This document shows, one piece after another, positions 35,801 through 43,393 of a stretch of 64,000 nt of DNA. The translations under genes and the position numbers were made by a program. Source of the stretch: Aestuariirhabdus sp049985285 (lineage in GTDB: Bacteria > Pseudomonadota > Gammaproteobacteria > Pseudomonadales > Aestuariirhabdaceae); contig NZ_JBNIEU010000005.1 in the NCBI RefSeq assembly GCF_049985285.1, forward strand, positions 168,518 to 232,517. Reading direction: 5' to 3'. The notes below the pieces were generated by a model. The model searched no databases. It worked only from the letters and a program-made list of their open reading frames with translations, and had not been told where the DNA came from. Position 1 is the stretch's first letter. Every line of letters starts with the position of its first letter.

Positions 35801-35858
35801 AACACTGTACACGCTACTAAGCAAAGGACACACCACGCCCCTCCCCGCTGCTGACTAG
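32808..35858 (+). CDS. RND efflux pump, HAE1-type inner-membrane permease
   Basis: 1016 residues from the ATG giving MKFTDLFIKRPVLASVVS, the usual start of this family; a 13-residue longer reading overlaps the adaptor and is rejected. Twelve membrane helices with two large periplasmic loops. The proton-relay acidic pair is present in helix 4 (LAVGLVVDDAIVVVENIHRH), and the C-terminal half has the matching GLISKHGILIVEFAN. HAE1 pumps export hydrophobic and amphiphilic compounds using proton motive force. No outer-membrane channel gene is adjacent, so it probably shares a TolC-like protein encoded elsewhere. Substrate cannot be predicted. Confidence 0.94.
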   Translation: MKFTDLFIKRPVLASVVSLFILLLGIQAFQNLSIRQYPELENSIITITTAYPGANADIIQGFITTPIQQAIASAEGIDYVTSSSQQSGSTVSAYIKLGYSANSALTEIQAKVAAVQNELPSEAEKPVISKASARGSALMYISFFSDEMSNEQVTDYLVRVVQPKLSTIDGVAEAQLLGAKTFAMRLWLNPTRMAAYDVTPKEVKDAIRENNFLTAAGETQGAYVATAVNALTDLKDPESFSNIVIKSQGDTLVRMRDIARVELNAENFDSYVAFNGISSVYIGISSTPSANPLDVIDLVRERFPEVTTQLPAGLQGEIVYDATEFIQASIDEVVKTLLEASLIVIFVVFLFLGSFRSVIIPVITIPLSIVGVLFFMLVMGYSINLLTLLAMVLAVGLVVDDAIVVVENIHRHLEEGLSPYESALKGAREIALPVISMTITLAAVYAPIGFMGGLTGKLFTEFAFTLAGAVLISGIIALTLSPMMCAKLLRHESNDSGFAHRVDRIFDRLRQGYHRQLHSVLNYRPVTLLMTVTILASIPFLYLFTKSELAPTEDQGIVFISANAPKYANLDYLNHYTQGYESIFKEFPEFSHSFLINGSGSVQNSIAGMALKPWDQRQRTQMNLQPQVQKELAKIPGLQIFSFNMPSLPGAGGGLPVQFVVNTTADYETLYQVSERITQAARESGLFMFVSNELRFDKPETKVLIDRDKAAQLGINMQDIGDAFSLLLGESRINRFFLEGRSYKVIPQAEREMRNNRDWLQHYYVNTDSGDKIPLSTLIRIESTTRPGQLNQFQQLNSSLIQGVMAPGVTIGDALDFLNQKSGELFPQGFSKDYSGLSRQYVEEGNKLFYTFLVSLAVIFLVLAAQFESFRDPLVILVTVPLSICGAMIPLALDFATFNIYTQVGLVTLIGLISKHGILIVEFANKLQQEKGISPREAVEEAASIRLRAVLMTTFSMVLGVVPLILATGAGAVSRFDIGLVLATGMTIGTCFTLYVVPTLYTLLSKGHTTPLPAAD

Positions 35859-35990
35859 GGCTGGGGTTCGGCCAGTGGCGGGCAGAACAGTGACGAGCAA
35901 AGCCGCGGAGGGGATCGCTGCACCTTCGCATACGGCCCGGTAATACAGGCAGCCTTCGGAGGTCGCTCTTAGAATGGACAGGTCGAGTGT

Positions 35991-36000
35991 GGGGGGGGGG
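35991..36000. repeat. Poly-G tract (10 Gs)
   Basis: Ten consecutive Gs preceded by GTGT, in non-coding sequence 216 bases upstream of the EAL-HDOD start. Homopolymers of this length are prone to slippage and to sequencing error. Confidence 0.9.
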
Positions 36001-36012
36001 TAAACAGAGCGG

Positions 36013-36043
36013 CGATTACAGGCCTGCAGGCACCCTGTAATCG
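36013..36043. repeat. Perfect inverted repeat downstream of RND operon
   Basis: CGATTACAGG / CCTGTAATCG, ten base pairs around an 11-base centre that itself contains the palindrome CCTGCAGG. No T-run follows on either strand, so a plain intrinsic terminator is unlikely; an operator or a stabilising hairpin are alternatives. Confidence 0.8.
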
Positions 36044-36215
36044 TTAGCTTAACGAGCCAAGCACAAGGCCACGATTGGCGCACACTCCCACGCCCCTTAA
36101 GGTAAAAGTCACATCACCATTGATCTCTCTCAAGCCTTTTACACAGTCAAAGGGTGACGCACTGCCAACACGCTGCGTAGAATTAAACGCTACGGTGTAT
36201 TAAGGGAGAAGGGGT

Positions 36216-37442
36216 TTGGATACTCCACCGGGAAGATTACTGGCGCGGCAACCGGTTTTTGATGTGGACCGCCAAATAAAGTGCTTCGAGCTTCAACTAG
36301 ACGACAGTGCGGACGCGAGCACGGGTCTATTGCCTGAAGCGGAAACGCCACCCTCGCACATCGTAAACGACCTCTGCATCGAAGACCTCGTAGGAACCTA
36401 TCCTGCGATGCTCTCGCTTTCACACGACCTTGTGCTTCCTCTGCCCGGCCTTGCTACCCAAAGTAACATCATAATGATAACCCCAAGTACCAAGGCAAGC
36501 GCCCCGCTGGTTACTGCACTTCAGGATTTTCGCAAAAAGGGGGTACGTATTGCCCTCGATAGTTTTGACTTGTCGTCCGATCAGCAACCGCTAATCCCCT
36601 ACACCGACATCGTCGCCGTGGACGTACTGCATCAACCATCAAACTCAGTAGTATCGATTTCGGAGCACTTTAATGAGCTTCCCGTGGCGCTTATGGCAAG
36701 GAATGTCGATACTTATCAGGCCTTCGAGTTTTGTGGCAAGGCAGGCTTTGAACTGTTTCAGGGTGAGTTTCTCTGTAAACCGGAAAAGAGCAACGGAAAA
36801 GACATAAGCTCCAGTCAGCTGGCTGTGCTCAAGCTTCTGGAGATGTTGCAGGATGAATCGATCACTTTCGCCCAACTGGGCGCCGTGATCGACCAAGACC
36901 CCATTCTAACCCTTAAGCTCGTTAAGCTGGTCAACTCACCCATCTACCGACGGGGACGAGAGATCGACTCCATAGAGCGCGCGGTTTCCATGCTGGGCAT
37001 ACAACAGGTCAAAAAGCTTGTTTCCATGATCTCGGTTTCCGCAGCTTGCTCCAAACCGGATGCATTAGTGGTCATCGCCCTCACCCGCGCCAATATGCTC
37101 GAACACCTTGCCCGGTTCGCCTCCCTCCACCCTGGCCAGCTCTTTCTGGCCGGTGTACTGTCGTTGATGGACGCGTTTATGGATCGACTGCTGCCGTCAC
37201 TGATCGAGGGCCTGTCGTTGACCAATGAACTCAAGCGGGCGGTATTGCATCTAGACGGGCCGATGGGCACGCTGCTCAAGGCATCAATTCAATTTGAACG
37301 TGCACAGTGGCAACAAATTGATTGGCAAGCTCTCTCCAAAATAGGTGTTACTCCTGACGCCATGCGAGACAGCTATCTACACGGTTTACAGATGGCTCAG
37401 CGTATAAGTAACGAACTCGACGGTGCGCATCACTCAGGGTAG
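36216..37442 (+). CDS. EAL-HDOD signalling protein with degenerate EAL domain (YuxH-like)
   Basis: 408 residues. The N-terminal half (about 1-200) is EAL-like, opening RQPVFDVDRQIKCFELQL; the catalytic E-A-L is replaced by E-L-Q and other metal ligands are not evident, so c-di-GMP hydrolysis is unlikely. The C-terminal half (about 200-395) is an HDOD domain (FAQLGAVIDQDPILTLKLVKLVNSPIY, SIERAVSMLGIQQVKKLVSMI). Such proteins act as scaffolds in motility, c-di-GMP and stress signalling. The start is TTG with a strong AAGGGAGAAGGGG upstream. Its end overlaps the kinase gene by 13 bases, convergently. Confidence 0.85.
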   Translation: MDTPPGRLLARQPVFDVDRQIKCFELQLDDSADASTGLLPEAETPPSHIVNDLCIEDLVGTYPAMLSLSHDLVLPLPGLATQSNIIMITPSTKASAPLVTALQDFRKKGVRIALDSFDLSSDQQPLIPYTDIVAVDVLHQPSNSVVSISEHFNELPVALMARNVDTYQAFEFCGKAGFELFQGEFLCKPEKSNGKDISSSQLAVLKLLEMLQDESITFAQLGAVIDQDPILTLKLVKLVNSPIYRRGREIDSIERAVSMLGIQQVKKLVSMISVSAACSKPDALVVIALTRANMLEHLARFASLHPGQLFLAGVLSLMDAFMDRLLPSLIEGLSLTNELKRAVLHLDGPMGTLLKASIQFERAQWQQIDWQALSKIGVTPDAMRDSYLHGLQMAQRISNELDGAHHSG

Positions 37443-38983
37443 CCGGTGATCGCTCGAATCTCCTGATAAAGGGGTTTCAGGCGTCTGTACATCTGTCGAT
37501 AGACGCGCTGATAGAGCTGCTCGTATAACCTATGCACTTCAGGGTCGGGGGTAAAAACTTTTCCGGTTCGCGTCATCGCCGCAACCGCGGCGGGAAAGCT
37601 CGGGTGCATTCCGATGCCGACCGCGGCATCGATCGCTGCCCCCAAGCCAGAGGTTTCATAAGTGTGGGGGCGTTCCACCGGGAGACCAAAAATATCAGCG
37701 GTGATCTGCATGGCCGCATCGCTTTGAGAGCCCCCCCCGGACACACTCAAACGAGTAATCTTACGCCCACTGCGCCTCTCTATCTGCTCTTTGCCCTCGC
37801 GCAGGCCATAGGCAAGCCCCTCCAGTATGGCTCGGTAAATATGGGCTCGGGTGTGGAGATCACCAAAACCGATAACCGCCCCTTTCATATCGCGATCGTT
37901 GAGTCCGGGTGACCAGTAAGGCTGTAACATCAATCCCATCGAGCCCGCAGGAACCTTATTGACCAGTTCGTCGAACAGCTCTTCGGCGGTAATACCCAAC
38001 TCTTTAGCGCGCAGAGACTCGCGCAACCCAAACTGGTGTTTAAACCAGCTCACCATCCAGAAACCCCGGTAGATCATCACCTCGGTATTGTACGCATCGG
38101 GTACTGCCGCCGCATAAGGCGGAATAAATCGTAGCGGTTCAACATAACGGTAACTATTGGTATTGATAGTGGCCGTGGTACCAAAGCTAAGGCAGCCAAC
38201 ATAGGGCTTTAAGCCACCTGAGCCGAGCACTTCACAGGCTTTGTCGGAGGCCGCCGCAATCAAGGGTATACCGGCGGGAATACCGGTCACAGCGCTGGCC
38301 GCGACGGTTATCGTGCCCAGACGTTCCCCCGGCTTAACCAATTCGGGTAACTGCCCGGGTTTGACACCACTGCACGCCCAAGCCCAGTGATGGCGGCTCG
38401 CCCACTGCTGCTTTCGATAATCGAAGGGTAGATATCCAACAATGGCGCCGACCGAATCCCGATAGCAGCCGGTAAGACGGTGGGTCAAAAAGCCCGACAG
38501 CAGCACAACTTTATGGGTACGTTCATAGATCTCAGGCTCCCGCTGAGCAATCCAGTTTGCCTGCGCCTTGGAGCGGAAAAAATCTACTTTATCCTGCTGT
38601 CTGGCTAACCAAAAAACGCTCTTCCAGGGTTGAGGTATCGGAGCGGTTGTCTCGGCGCGACGCTGGTCAAGCCAAAGAATCGCCGGACGTAAAGCCTTTC
38701 CGCCAGCATCCAGATTGATCACGGTGCCCCGTTGTGTCGTCAAGCTCACGGCAACCACTCGGGATGCATCAACCCCCGAGGTAGCCCAAAGCTGCTGACA
38801 AACCTTGCCGAGTTTCTCCCAAAAATAATCGGCCTCCTGTTCCGCCCAGCCCGGCGCTCTGGAAACATAAGCCTCCAGTTCCAGCTTGGCCTTGGCAACA
38901 AGCACTCCCTGCGCGTCAAACAGCAACGCACGAACGCTTTGGGTGCCATTGTCCAGCGCAAGAATCAAATCAGGGTCAACCAT
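37430..38983 (-). CDS. FGGY-family carbohydrate/polyol kinase
   Basis: 517 residues, two actin-like ATPase halves. N-terminal phosphate loop ILALDNGTQSVRALLFD, the linker SLTTQRGTVINLD, and the C-terminal signature LSVSGGGSQSDAAMQITADIFGLPVERP with ETSGLGAAIDAAVG. The family phosphorylates glycerol, xylulose, gluconate and related compounds; this member is not clearly GlpK or XylB. It is the last gene of a three-gene operon with a GlpD-like flavoenzyme (eight-base overlap) and an AGPS-like oxidase, the order of PA3024-PA3026 in Pseudomonas. Substrate unknown. Confidence 0.9.
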   Translation of the reverse strand: MVDPDLILALDNGTQSVRALLFDAQGVLVAKAKLELEAYVSRAPGWAEQEADYFWEKLGKVCQQLWATSGVDASRVVAVSLTTQRGTVINLDAGGKALRPAILWLDQRRAETTAPIPQPWKSVFWLARQQDKVDFFRSKAQANWIAQREPEIYERTHKVVLLSGFLTHRLTGCYRDSVGAIVGYLPFDYRKQQWASRHHWAWACSGVKPGQLPELVKPGERLGTITVAASAVTGIPAGIPLIAAASDKACEVLGSGGLKPYVGCLSFGTTATINTNSYRYVEPLRFIPPYAAAVPDAYNTEVMIYRGFWMVSWFKHQFGLRESLRAKELGITAEELFDELVNKVPAGSMGLMLQPYWSPGLNDRDMKGAVIGFGDLHTRAHIYRAILEGLAYGLREGKEQIERRSGRKITRLSVSGGGSQSDAAMQITADIFGLPVERPHTYETSGLGAAIDAAVGIGMHPSFPAAVAAMTRTGKVFTPDPEVHRLYEQLYQRVYRQMYRRLKPLYQEIRAITGYPE

Positions 38984-40580
38984 CTAAAGGCTCCGGCACT
39001 CCATAATAGCGCTCAATGATATTGAGGTATCGACTCTGCTCTTGCTCCCAGACCTCTTCATCCCACCCCAGAATTGGCAGGCATAGCTCTTTGATCTGGG
39101 GCAGCCAGTCACGGGCGCCGTGGGGCAACTGCACACCGATTCGGGTTCTCCTCAACAGCAGGTCATCGAGATGCACCACCTGTTGCGCGCTTGCCGCCCA
39201 ATAAAGTTCACACCACAGCGTTGGTGTACTGCCTACGCGCTGCGAGTTAGCATTGAGCGGCCACCATTCGGACAACCGGCGACCATAGCGTCCTACCAAT
39301 CGGCGCCAGGCTCCTGCGCCCAACTCTCGCGGACAGGCCATCACCAGTCCAGACTCAAACATCGGCACCTGATCCGTTTGCAGGCCCGGCAATAAGCCTT
39401 GTGCGGCTATGCGATCCAGCACCTGGTCGGCAATCGCACGGAACGTCGTTAGTTTGCCGCCCCCAACCGAAACCAGCCCGGGCTCACTCCATACTGCGTG
39501 CTCCCGCTTCTCATCGGAAGGTGACACCCCCTCCTTTTCACTGATTACCGGTCGCACGCCGGACCAGGTAGAGAGAATCTCATCTGCCTGCAGATTAAGG
39601 TCCGGGAACTGATAGTCCAGGCACTGCAGCAGATAATCCAGTTCAACGCGATTGATCGACGGGTCCTGATCCATTGGCTGGTCATGATCCAGATCCGTCG
39701 TTCCTATTACCGTGGTCTGCTCCCATGGGAAGATAAATACATTCCGACCATCGACCGGGTGCGGCAGAGCCAGCGCGCTACCAATGGGAAGGCGGTGCCC
39801 GGGTATAACGATGTGACTCCCCCGCAGCGGACGAATTCGCTGTTGCTTATCGCCCTCCTTGCCACCGAGCTTTCCCCATAACTTGTCGACCCAGGCACCA
39901 CAGGCATTGACCGTGCAGGATGCATTGACAGAAAAGACCTGATTCTCGACCACATCTTCCAGCTTCACGCCAATAACAGCGTCATCCTTATAGATCAAGT
40001 CAGAGACCTGGAGGTAGTTGATCGCAACGGCGCCCAGTTGGTGAGCTTCATCGAGGGTACGCAGAACCAGCCGGGCATCATCGGTGACGGCATCCTCGAA
40101 TCGTGTTCCTGCGACGAGGCCCTGGCAACGTATACCAGGCAACATCTCCCGGGTCTCCTCCGCATCCAGCCCGCGATGGGTCACTCGACCGGCGAAATAG
40201 TCATACAGCTTAAGGATAAGGCGCAGCCCGAATCTCTCAACCCAACGCCCACGGTAGTGAGCATAGATATAACTCATCGGCTCGACCAACCCGGGCAATT
40301 GGTTGGCCAACAGCTCTCTCTCCCGCACTGATTCCCGGGTAAGGGCAAAGTCACCCTTGGCCAGGTAACGCAAACCACCGTGCACCATTTTGGAGGAGCG
40401 ACTCGAGGTACCCCAGGCAAAGTCTTTCTGCTCCACCAATAGCACCTTTAACCCACGCTGGGCCGCGCGTAATAGAATCCCCGCACCGGTAATTCCGCCA
40501 CCAATAACGACCAAATCCCACTGGGTTTGCTGTACCAGGGTTTGCTTTATCAGCTGTTTACGTTGTGCTGCGGCGTCCAT
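38976..40580 (-). CDS. Glycerol-3-phosphate dehydrogenase-like FAD oxidoreductase (GlpD/GlpA family)
   Basis: 534 residues. FAD loop VIGGGITGAGILLRAAQRG, then EQKDFAWGTSSRSSKMVHGGLRYL, the GlpD/GlpO signature, and a second block TTDLDHDQPMDQDPSINR. The C-terminal domain is the DAO_C type. GlpD enzymes pass electrons from glycerol 3-phosphate to quinone at the membrane. Here the neighbours are an FGGY kinase and an AGPS-like flavoenzyme, not glpF/glpK/glpR, so the physiological substrate may be a different polyol phosphate. It starts 26 bases after the AGPS-like stop and overlaps the kinase by eight bases. Confidence 0.9.
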   Translation of the reverse strand: MDAAAQRKQLIKQTLVQQTQWDLVVIGGGITGAGILLRAAQRGLKVLLVEQKDFAWGTSSRSSKMVHGGLRYLAKGDFALTRESVRERELLANQLPGLVEPMSYIYAHYRGRWVERFGLRLILKLYDYFAGRVTHRGLDAEETREMLPGIRCQGLVAGTRFEDAVTDDARLVLRTLDEAHQLGAVAINYLQVSDLIYKDDAVIGVKLEDVVENQVFSVNASCTVNACGAWVDKLWGKLGGKEGDKQQRIRPLRGSHIVIPGHRLPIGSALALPHPVDGRNVFIFPWEQTTVIGTTDLDHDQPMDQDPSINRVELDYLLQCLDYQFPDLNLQADEILSTWSGVRPVISEKEGVSPSDEKREHAVWSEPGLVSVGGGKLTTFRAIADQVLDRIAAQGLLPGLQTDQVPMFESGLVMACPRELGAGAWRRLVGRYGRRLSEWWPLNANSQRVGSTPTLWCELYWAASAQQVVHLDDLLLRRTRIGVQLPHGARDWLPQIKELCLPILGWDEEVWEQEQSRYLNIIERYYGVPEPLDG

Positions 40581-40606
40581 GCTCGCTCCTGTGTCTATAA
40601 GGGTGC

Positions 40607-42229
40607 TTAATCATTCAGCAGTGTACCGGGGTTTAGCTGCTGCTTCTCGTCAAACAGGCCACAGATCTGCCCCATCCTCTCCATCGCATATTCGCCTTTT
40701 TCTATCTTAAGGTAGGGGGCGTGATCTTTACCCACTCCGTGCTGATGGCTGATGGTTCCCCCAAGTTCCACCACGACCCGAGAGGCTTTCGCCTTTAGCG
40801 TTTGCCACCGTTCCAGCGTAGCCTGCGGGTCCGGTCCAGCCCTGAACAGATAGGTGGTATAGATACTGGATCCCTGCGGGTACACATGAGACAGGTGGGA
40901 AAACACATGTACCGACTCCTTATCCTGTTCCAGCGCTGCCGAGAGGGTCTTTTCAATGGCCTCCATCAGCGGGGAGACGTTGCTCCAGGGCGTGCAGGTT
41001 TCAAGGGTGTCCACCATATACCCGTGGTGCCACAGGGATTCACGCAGATAGGGAAACCGGAACCGACCATGACGCCAACGTTTACCCAGTATCGAGCCCA
41101 CATAAACACCTTCCGCCCGACGTATGAGGGAACGGATTTGACGGTGGGCGCTGCGGTGTTGCGGCTTGCTACCGGTAATCCCAAAGGTCAGCATGGTCGC
41201 TCCCTCCTTGCCTCCTTCGCCGACCCGATTACCCCGCAGGCGCAGATAACCTTCCAGCAGGGAGATCGCTTTGGCATGGCCGGCGAGGCGTAACTGGGTA
41301 TAGGTCTCCAGTGGATTACTCAGACGCAGCATCGATAAACCGATACGCTGTTGCGCCGCCTGTTTAACCACGGCTACGCCCTGCTCCCAGTCAGGAAGGA
41401 AGGCCACATAGAAACCCTCTTTCTCTGGCAAGGGACTAATACGCACATCGATCTCCGACAGGATACCTATACGACCTTCCGACCCCATAACCAGCTCGCG
41501 GAGATCCATGCCCGCAGCGGAGGCAGGAATGGGTGCTATCTCGAGGCAGCCATCAAAGGATTCCAGTTTGCCTCCCGCAAAGAGTTGCTCGATACGCCCA
41601 TAGTGCAATGACTGTTGCCCACTGGAACGGCTGGCGACCCAGCCTCCCAGGGTTGAGAGTTCAAAGGACTGTGGGTAATGGCCCAGGGTGAAGTTCTGGC
41701 CGCGCAACTGTGACTCCAGCGCAGGACCCGCCACACCGGCGCCAAAGGTGGCAATCTGGCTCTGTTTATCGATCGCAATAAGCCGATTCATACGCCCCAT
41801 ATCCACGGTTACGATGGGTAACCCATCATCACGAGGATTGATGTGTCCGGCAACACTGGTGCCGCCACCGTAGGGGATGAGGGTATATCGCTTTGATCGG
41901 GCCAGCACCATTAACTCGACCACCTGCTGACGGTTTTCTGGAAAGGCCACTGCGTCAGGAAAACAGCCATAACTACCGCATTTCATCGCTATCCAGTCGG
42001 GCAGGCTTTGTCCCCGAGCGTGCCGCACCCGCTGTTCGGGAGAGGTGTCCAGCAACGGATGCCCTTCGACACGGCTGGCCGGGACCTGTTTGACCACCTC
42101 CTCGAGGGTGACCCCGGGCAGTGCCTTTGCCTGCCCAATATGTTGATTCAAAAACGCCAGCGCTTCCCCTGGCAGGGGGTAATCGGTATCGGGGTGACCC
42201 CATCCATTCCATCGACGTGTTTCGCTCAC
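40607..42229 (-). CDS. FAD-binding oxidase of the alkylglycerone-phosphate synthase (AGPS) type
   Basis: 540 residues. PCMH-type FAD domain (FPENRQQVVELMVLARSKRYTLIPYGGGTSVAGHINPR; TLGHYPQSFELSTLGGWVASRSSGQQSLHYGRIE) and a C-terminal oxidase domain ending in the AGPS-like block LGGTISHQHGVGKDHAPYL. Eukaryotic AGPS makes the ether bond of ether lipids from acyl-DHAP; bacterial homologues are mostly uncharacterised and others in the superfamily oxidise hydroxyacids. No signal peptide. It is the first gene of the operon with the GlpD-like and kinase genes, and divergent from the AraC regulator, which probably controls it. Confidence 0.88.
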   Translation of the reverse strand: MSETRRWNGWGHPDTDYPLPGEALAFLNQHIGQAKALPGVTLEEVVKQVPASRVEGHPLLDTSPEQRVRHARGQSLPDWIAMKCGSYGCFPDAVAFPENRQQVVELMVLARSKRYTLIPYGGGTSVAGHINPRDDGLPIVTVDMGRMNRLIAIDKQSQIATFGAGVAGPALESQLRGQNFTLGHYPQSFELSTLGGWVASRSSGQQSLHYGRIEQLFAGGKLESFDGCLEIAPIPASAAGMDLRELVMGSEGRIGILSEIDVRISPLPEKEGFYVAFLPDWEQGVAVVKQAAQQRIGLSMLRLSNPLETYTQLRLAGHAKAISLLEGYLRLRGNRVGEGGKEGATMLTFGITGSKPQHRSAHRQIRSLIRRAEGVYVGSILGKRWRHGRFRFPYLRESLWHHGYMVDTLETCTPWSNVSPLMEAIEKTLSAALEQDKESVHVFSHLSHVYPQGSSIYTTYLFRAGPDPQATLERWQTLKAKASRVVVELGGTISHQHGVGKDHAPYLKIEKGEYAMERMGQICGLFDEKQQLNPGTLLND

Positions 42230-42355
42230 ACATTACTCCATAAGGGTTTGTTTACTATTGCGAGTGCCGCCCTATACTAGTCTGCTGCTATTTTCTGGGT
42301 CAGTGGCGGATTGGGACATCAATCTCTCCAATAGGGTCAACGCAAGGGAGGTTTA

Positions 42356-43393
42356 ATGAGTAGGTTAGGCAAGGTATCGATCGCAGCTGTGCAGCAATAC
42401 TTGCTCCACGCCGAAACTTGCAGTATCGACACGGCTGCGGTCCTTGAGTCTGTTGAACTCCCCCAAAGCAAGTTAGCCGACAGTAGTCAGCGTATCACTG
42501 GGGAGCAGTTTCAGCAGCTAATCAAAGCCCTGCTTAAGCATTCAGATGATCCGCTGTTTGGCCTCCACTGTGCGCGTCATGTTCAACCCGGTTCCTACAG
42601 CGTATTGGGATACATTAGCATGAACTGTGAGACCCTGGGGGCTGCAATCCGCCGAATAGTCCCCTATGAAAAATTGATAGGCGACATGGGTACCTCCAGC
42701 GTCGAATATTACAAGGATCACAGCGTCCTCCATTGGCAATGCCACTATGATGACCCCGAGGTGGTCAGCCAGATGGTGGACAACTGTCTCGCCTCATGGC
42801 TCGCTTACGGTCGCTGGATAACGGACGGGAAAGGCTCGCCTTTAAAAGTTACCTTACAACGCCCTGCCCCTTCCGAAGAGCAGGAACAGGAATATAGAAA
42901 CACCTTTGGCTGTCCGGTCCATTTCGATCAAACCCATAACGCGCTATTTCTTAAAAATGCACATCTCCACCTCCCCCTTCGCCAGCCAGACCGGCAGCTG
43001 CTACTGACCCTCGAAGAGCACGCTAAGGCACTGATCAGTGAACTCGACGGCGAGCAAAAACTCGCGTTAAGAGTGCGCTACGCCCTAAAACAACAGATAC
43101 GCAATGGTATACCCCGCAAAGATTCGATCGCAGCACAGCTGGCAATGACACCCAGGACGATGCAGCGCAAACTGCGGCAGGAAAATAACAGCTATCAACA
43201 GATTCTGGATCAATTACGACAGGAAACCGCCGAACACTTTCTGTTAGAAACAACCCTGCCGGTTACCGAAATCGCCCTACGGTTGGGCTTTAGCGAGCCC
43301 CGCTCGTTTCACCGCAGTTTCAAGCAATGGTGCAGCGTAACGCCAGGCGAGTACCGCAATAACAAAGCTATACCGGATCCTGGTGAATCGTGA
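42356..43393 (+). CDS. AraC-family transcriptional regulator (OruR-like, divergent to the FAD operon)
   Basis: 345 residues. The N-terminal two thirds is the Arabinose_bd type sensor domain of OruR/ArgR-like regulators (ITGEQFQQLIKALLKHSDDPLFGLHCAR, GSYSVLGYISMNCETLGAAI); the C-terminal 90 residues hold two helix-turn-helices (SIAAQLAMTPRTMQRKLRQENNSYQQIL and VTEIALRLGFSEPRSFHRSFKQWCSVTPGEYR). AGGGAGG precedes the ATG. It is 126 bases from the divergent AGPS-like gene, the arrangement of PA3027 with PA3026, so it is the likely regulator. The ligand is unknown. Confidence 0.92.
   Translation: MSRLGKVSIAAVQQYLLHAETCSIDTAAVLESVELPQSKLADSSQRITGEQFQQLIKALLKHSDDPLFGLHCARHVQPGSYSVLGYISMNCETLGAAIRRIVPYEKLIGDMGTSSVEYYKDHSVLHWQCHYDDPEVVSQMVDNCLASWLAYGRWITDGKGSPLKVTLQRPAPSEEQEQEYRNTFGCPVHFDQTHNALFLKNAHLHLPLRQPDRQLLLTLEEHAKALISELDGEQKLALRVRYALKQQIRNGIPRKDSIAAQLAMTPRTMQRKLRQENNSYQQILDQLRQETAEHFLLETTLPVTEIALRLGFSEPRSFHRSFKQWCSVTPGEYRNNKAIPDPGES

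Larger units (their letters stand above)
35859..36215. other. Intergenic region after the RND pump with poly-G tract
   Basis: 357 bases with no supported gene. Contains a run of ten Gs at 35991-36000, a perfect ten-base-pair inverted repeat at 36013-36043, and a smaller one (CGTAG...CTACG) about 36175-36193, close to the TTG start of the EAL-HDOD gene. The promoter of that gene must be here or in the pump operon read-through. Confidence 0.6.

Noticed and set aside
42230..42355. AraC binding repeats (AGTGCCGC and AGTGGCGG) between the AGPS-like and AraC genes
   Set aside because: The match between the two copies is too short and imperfect to support a call.
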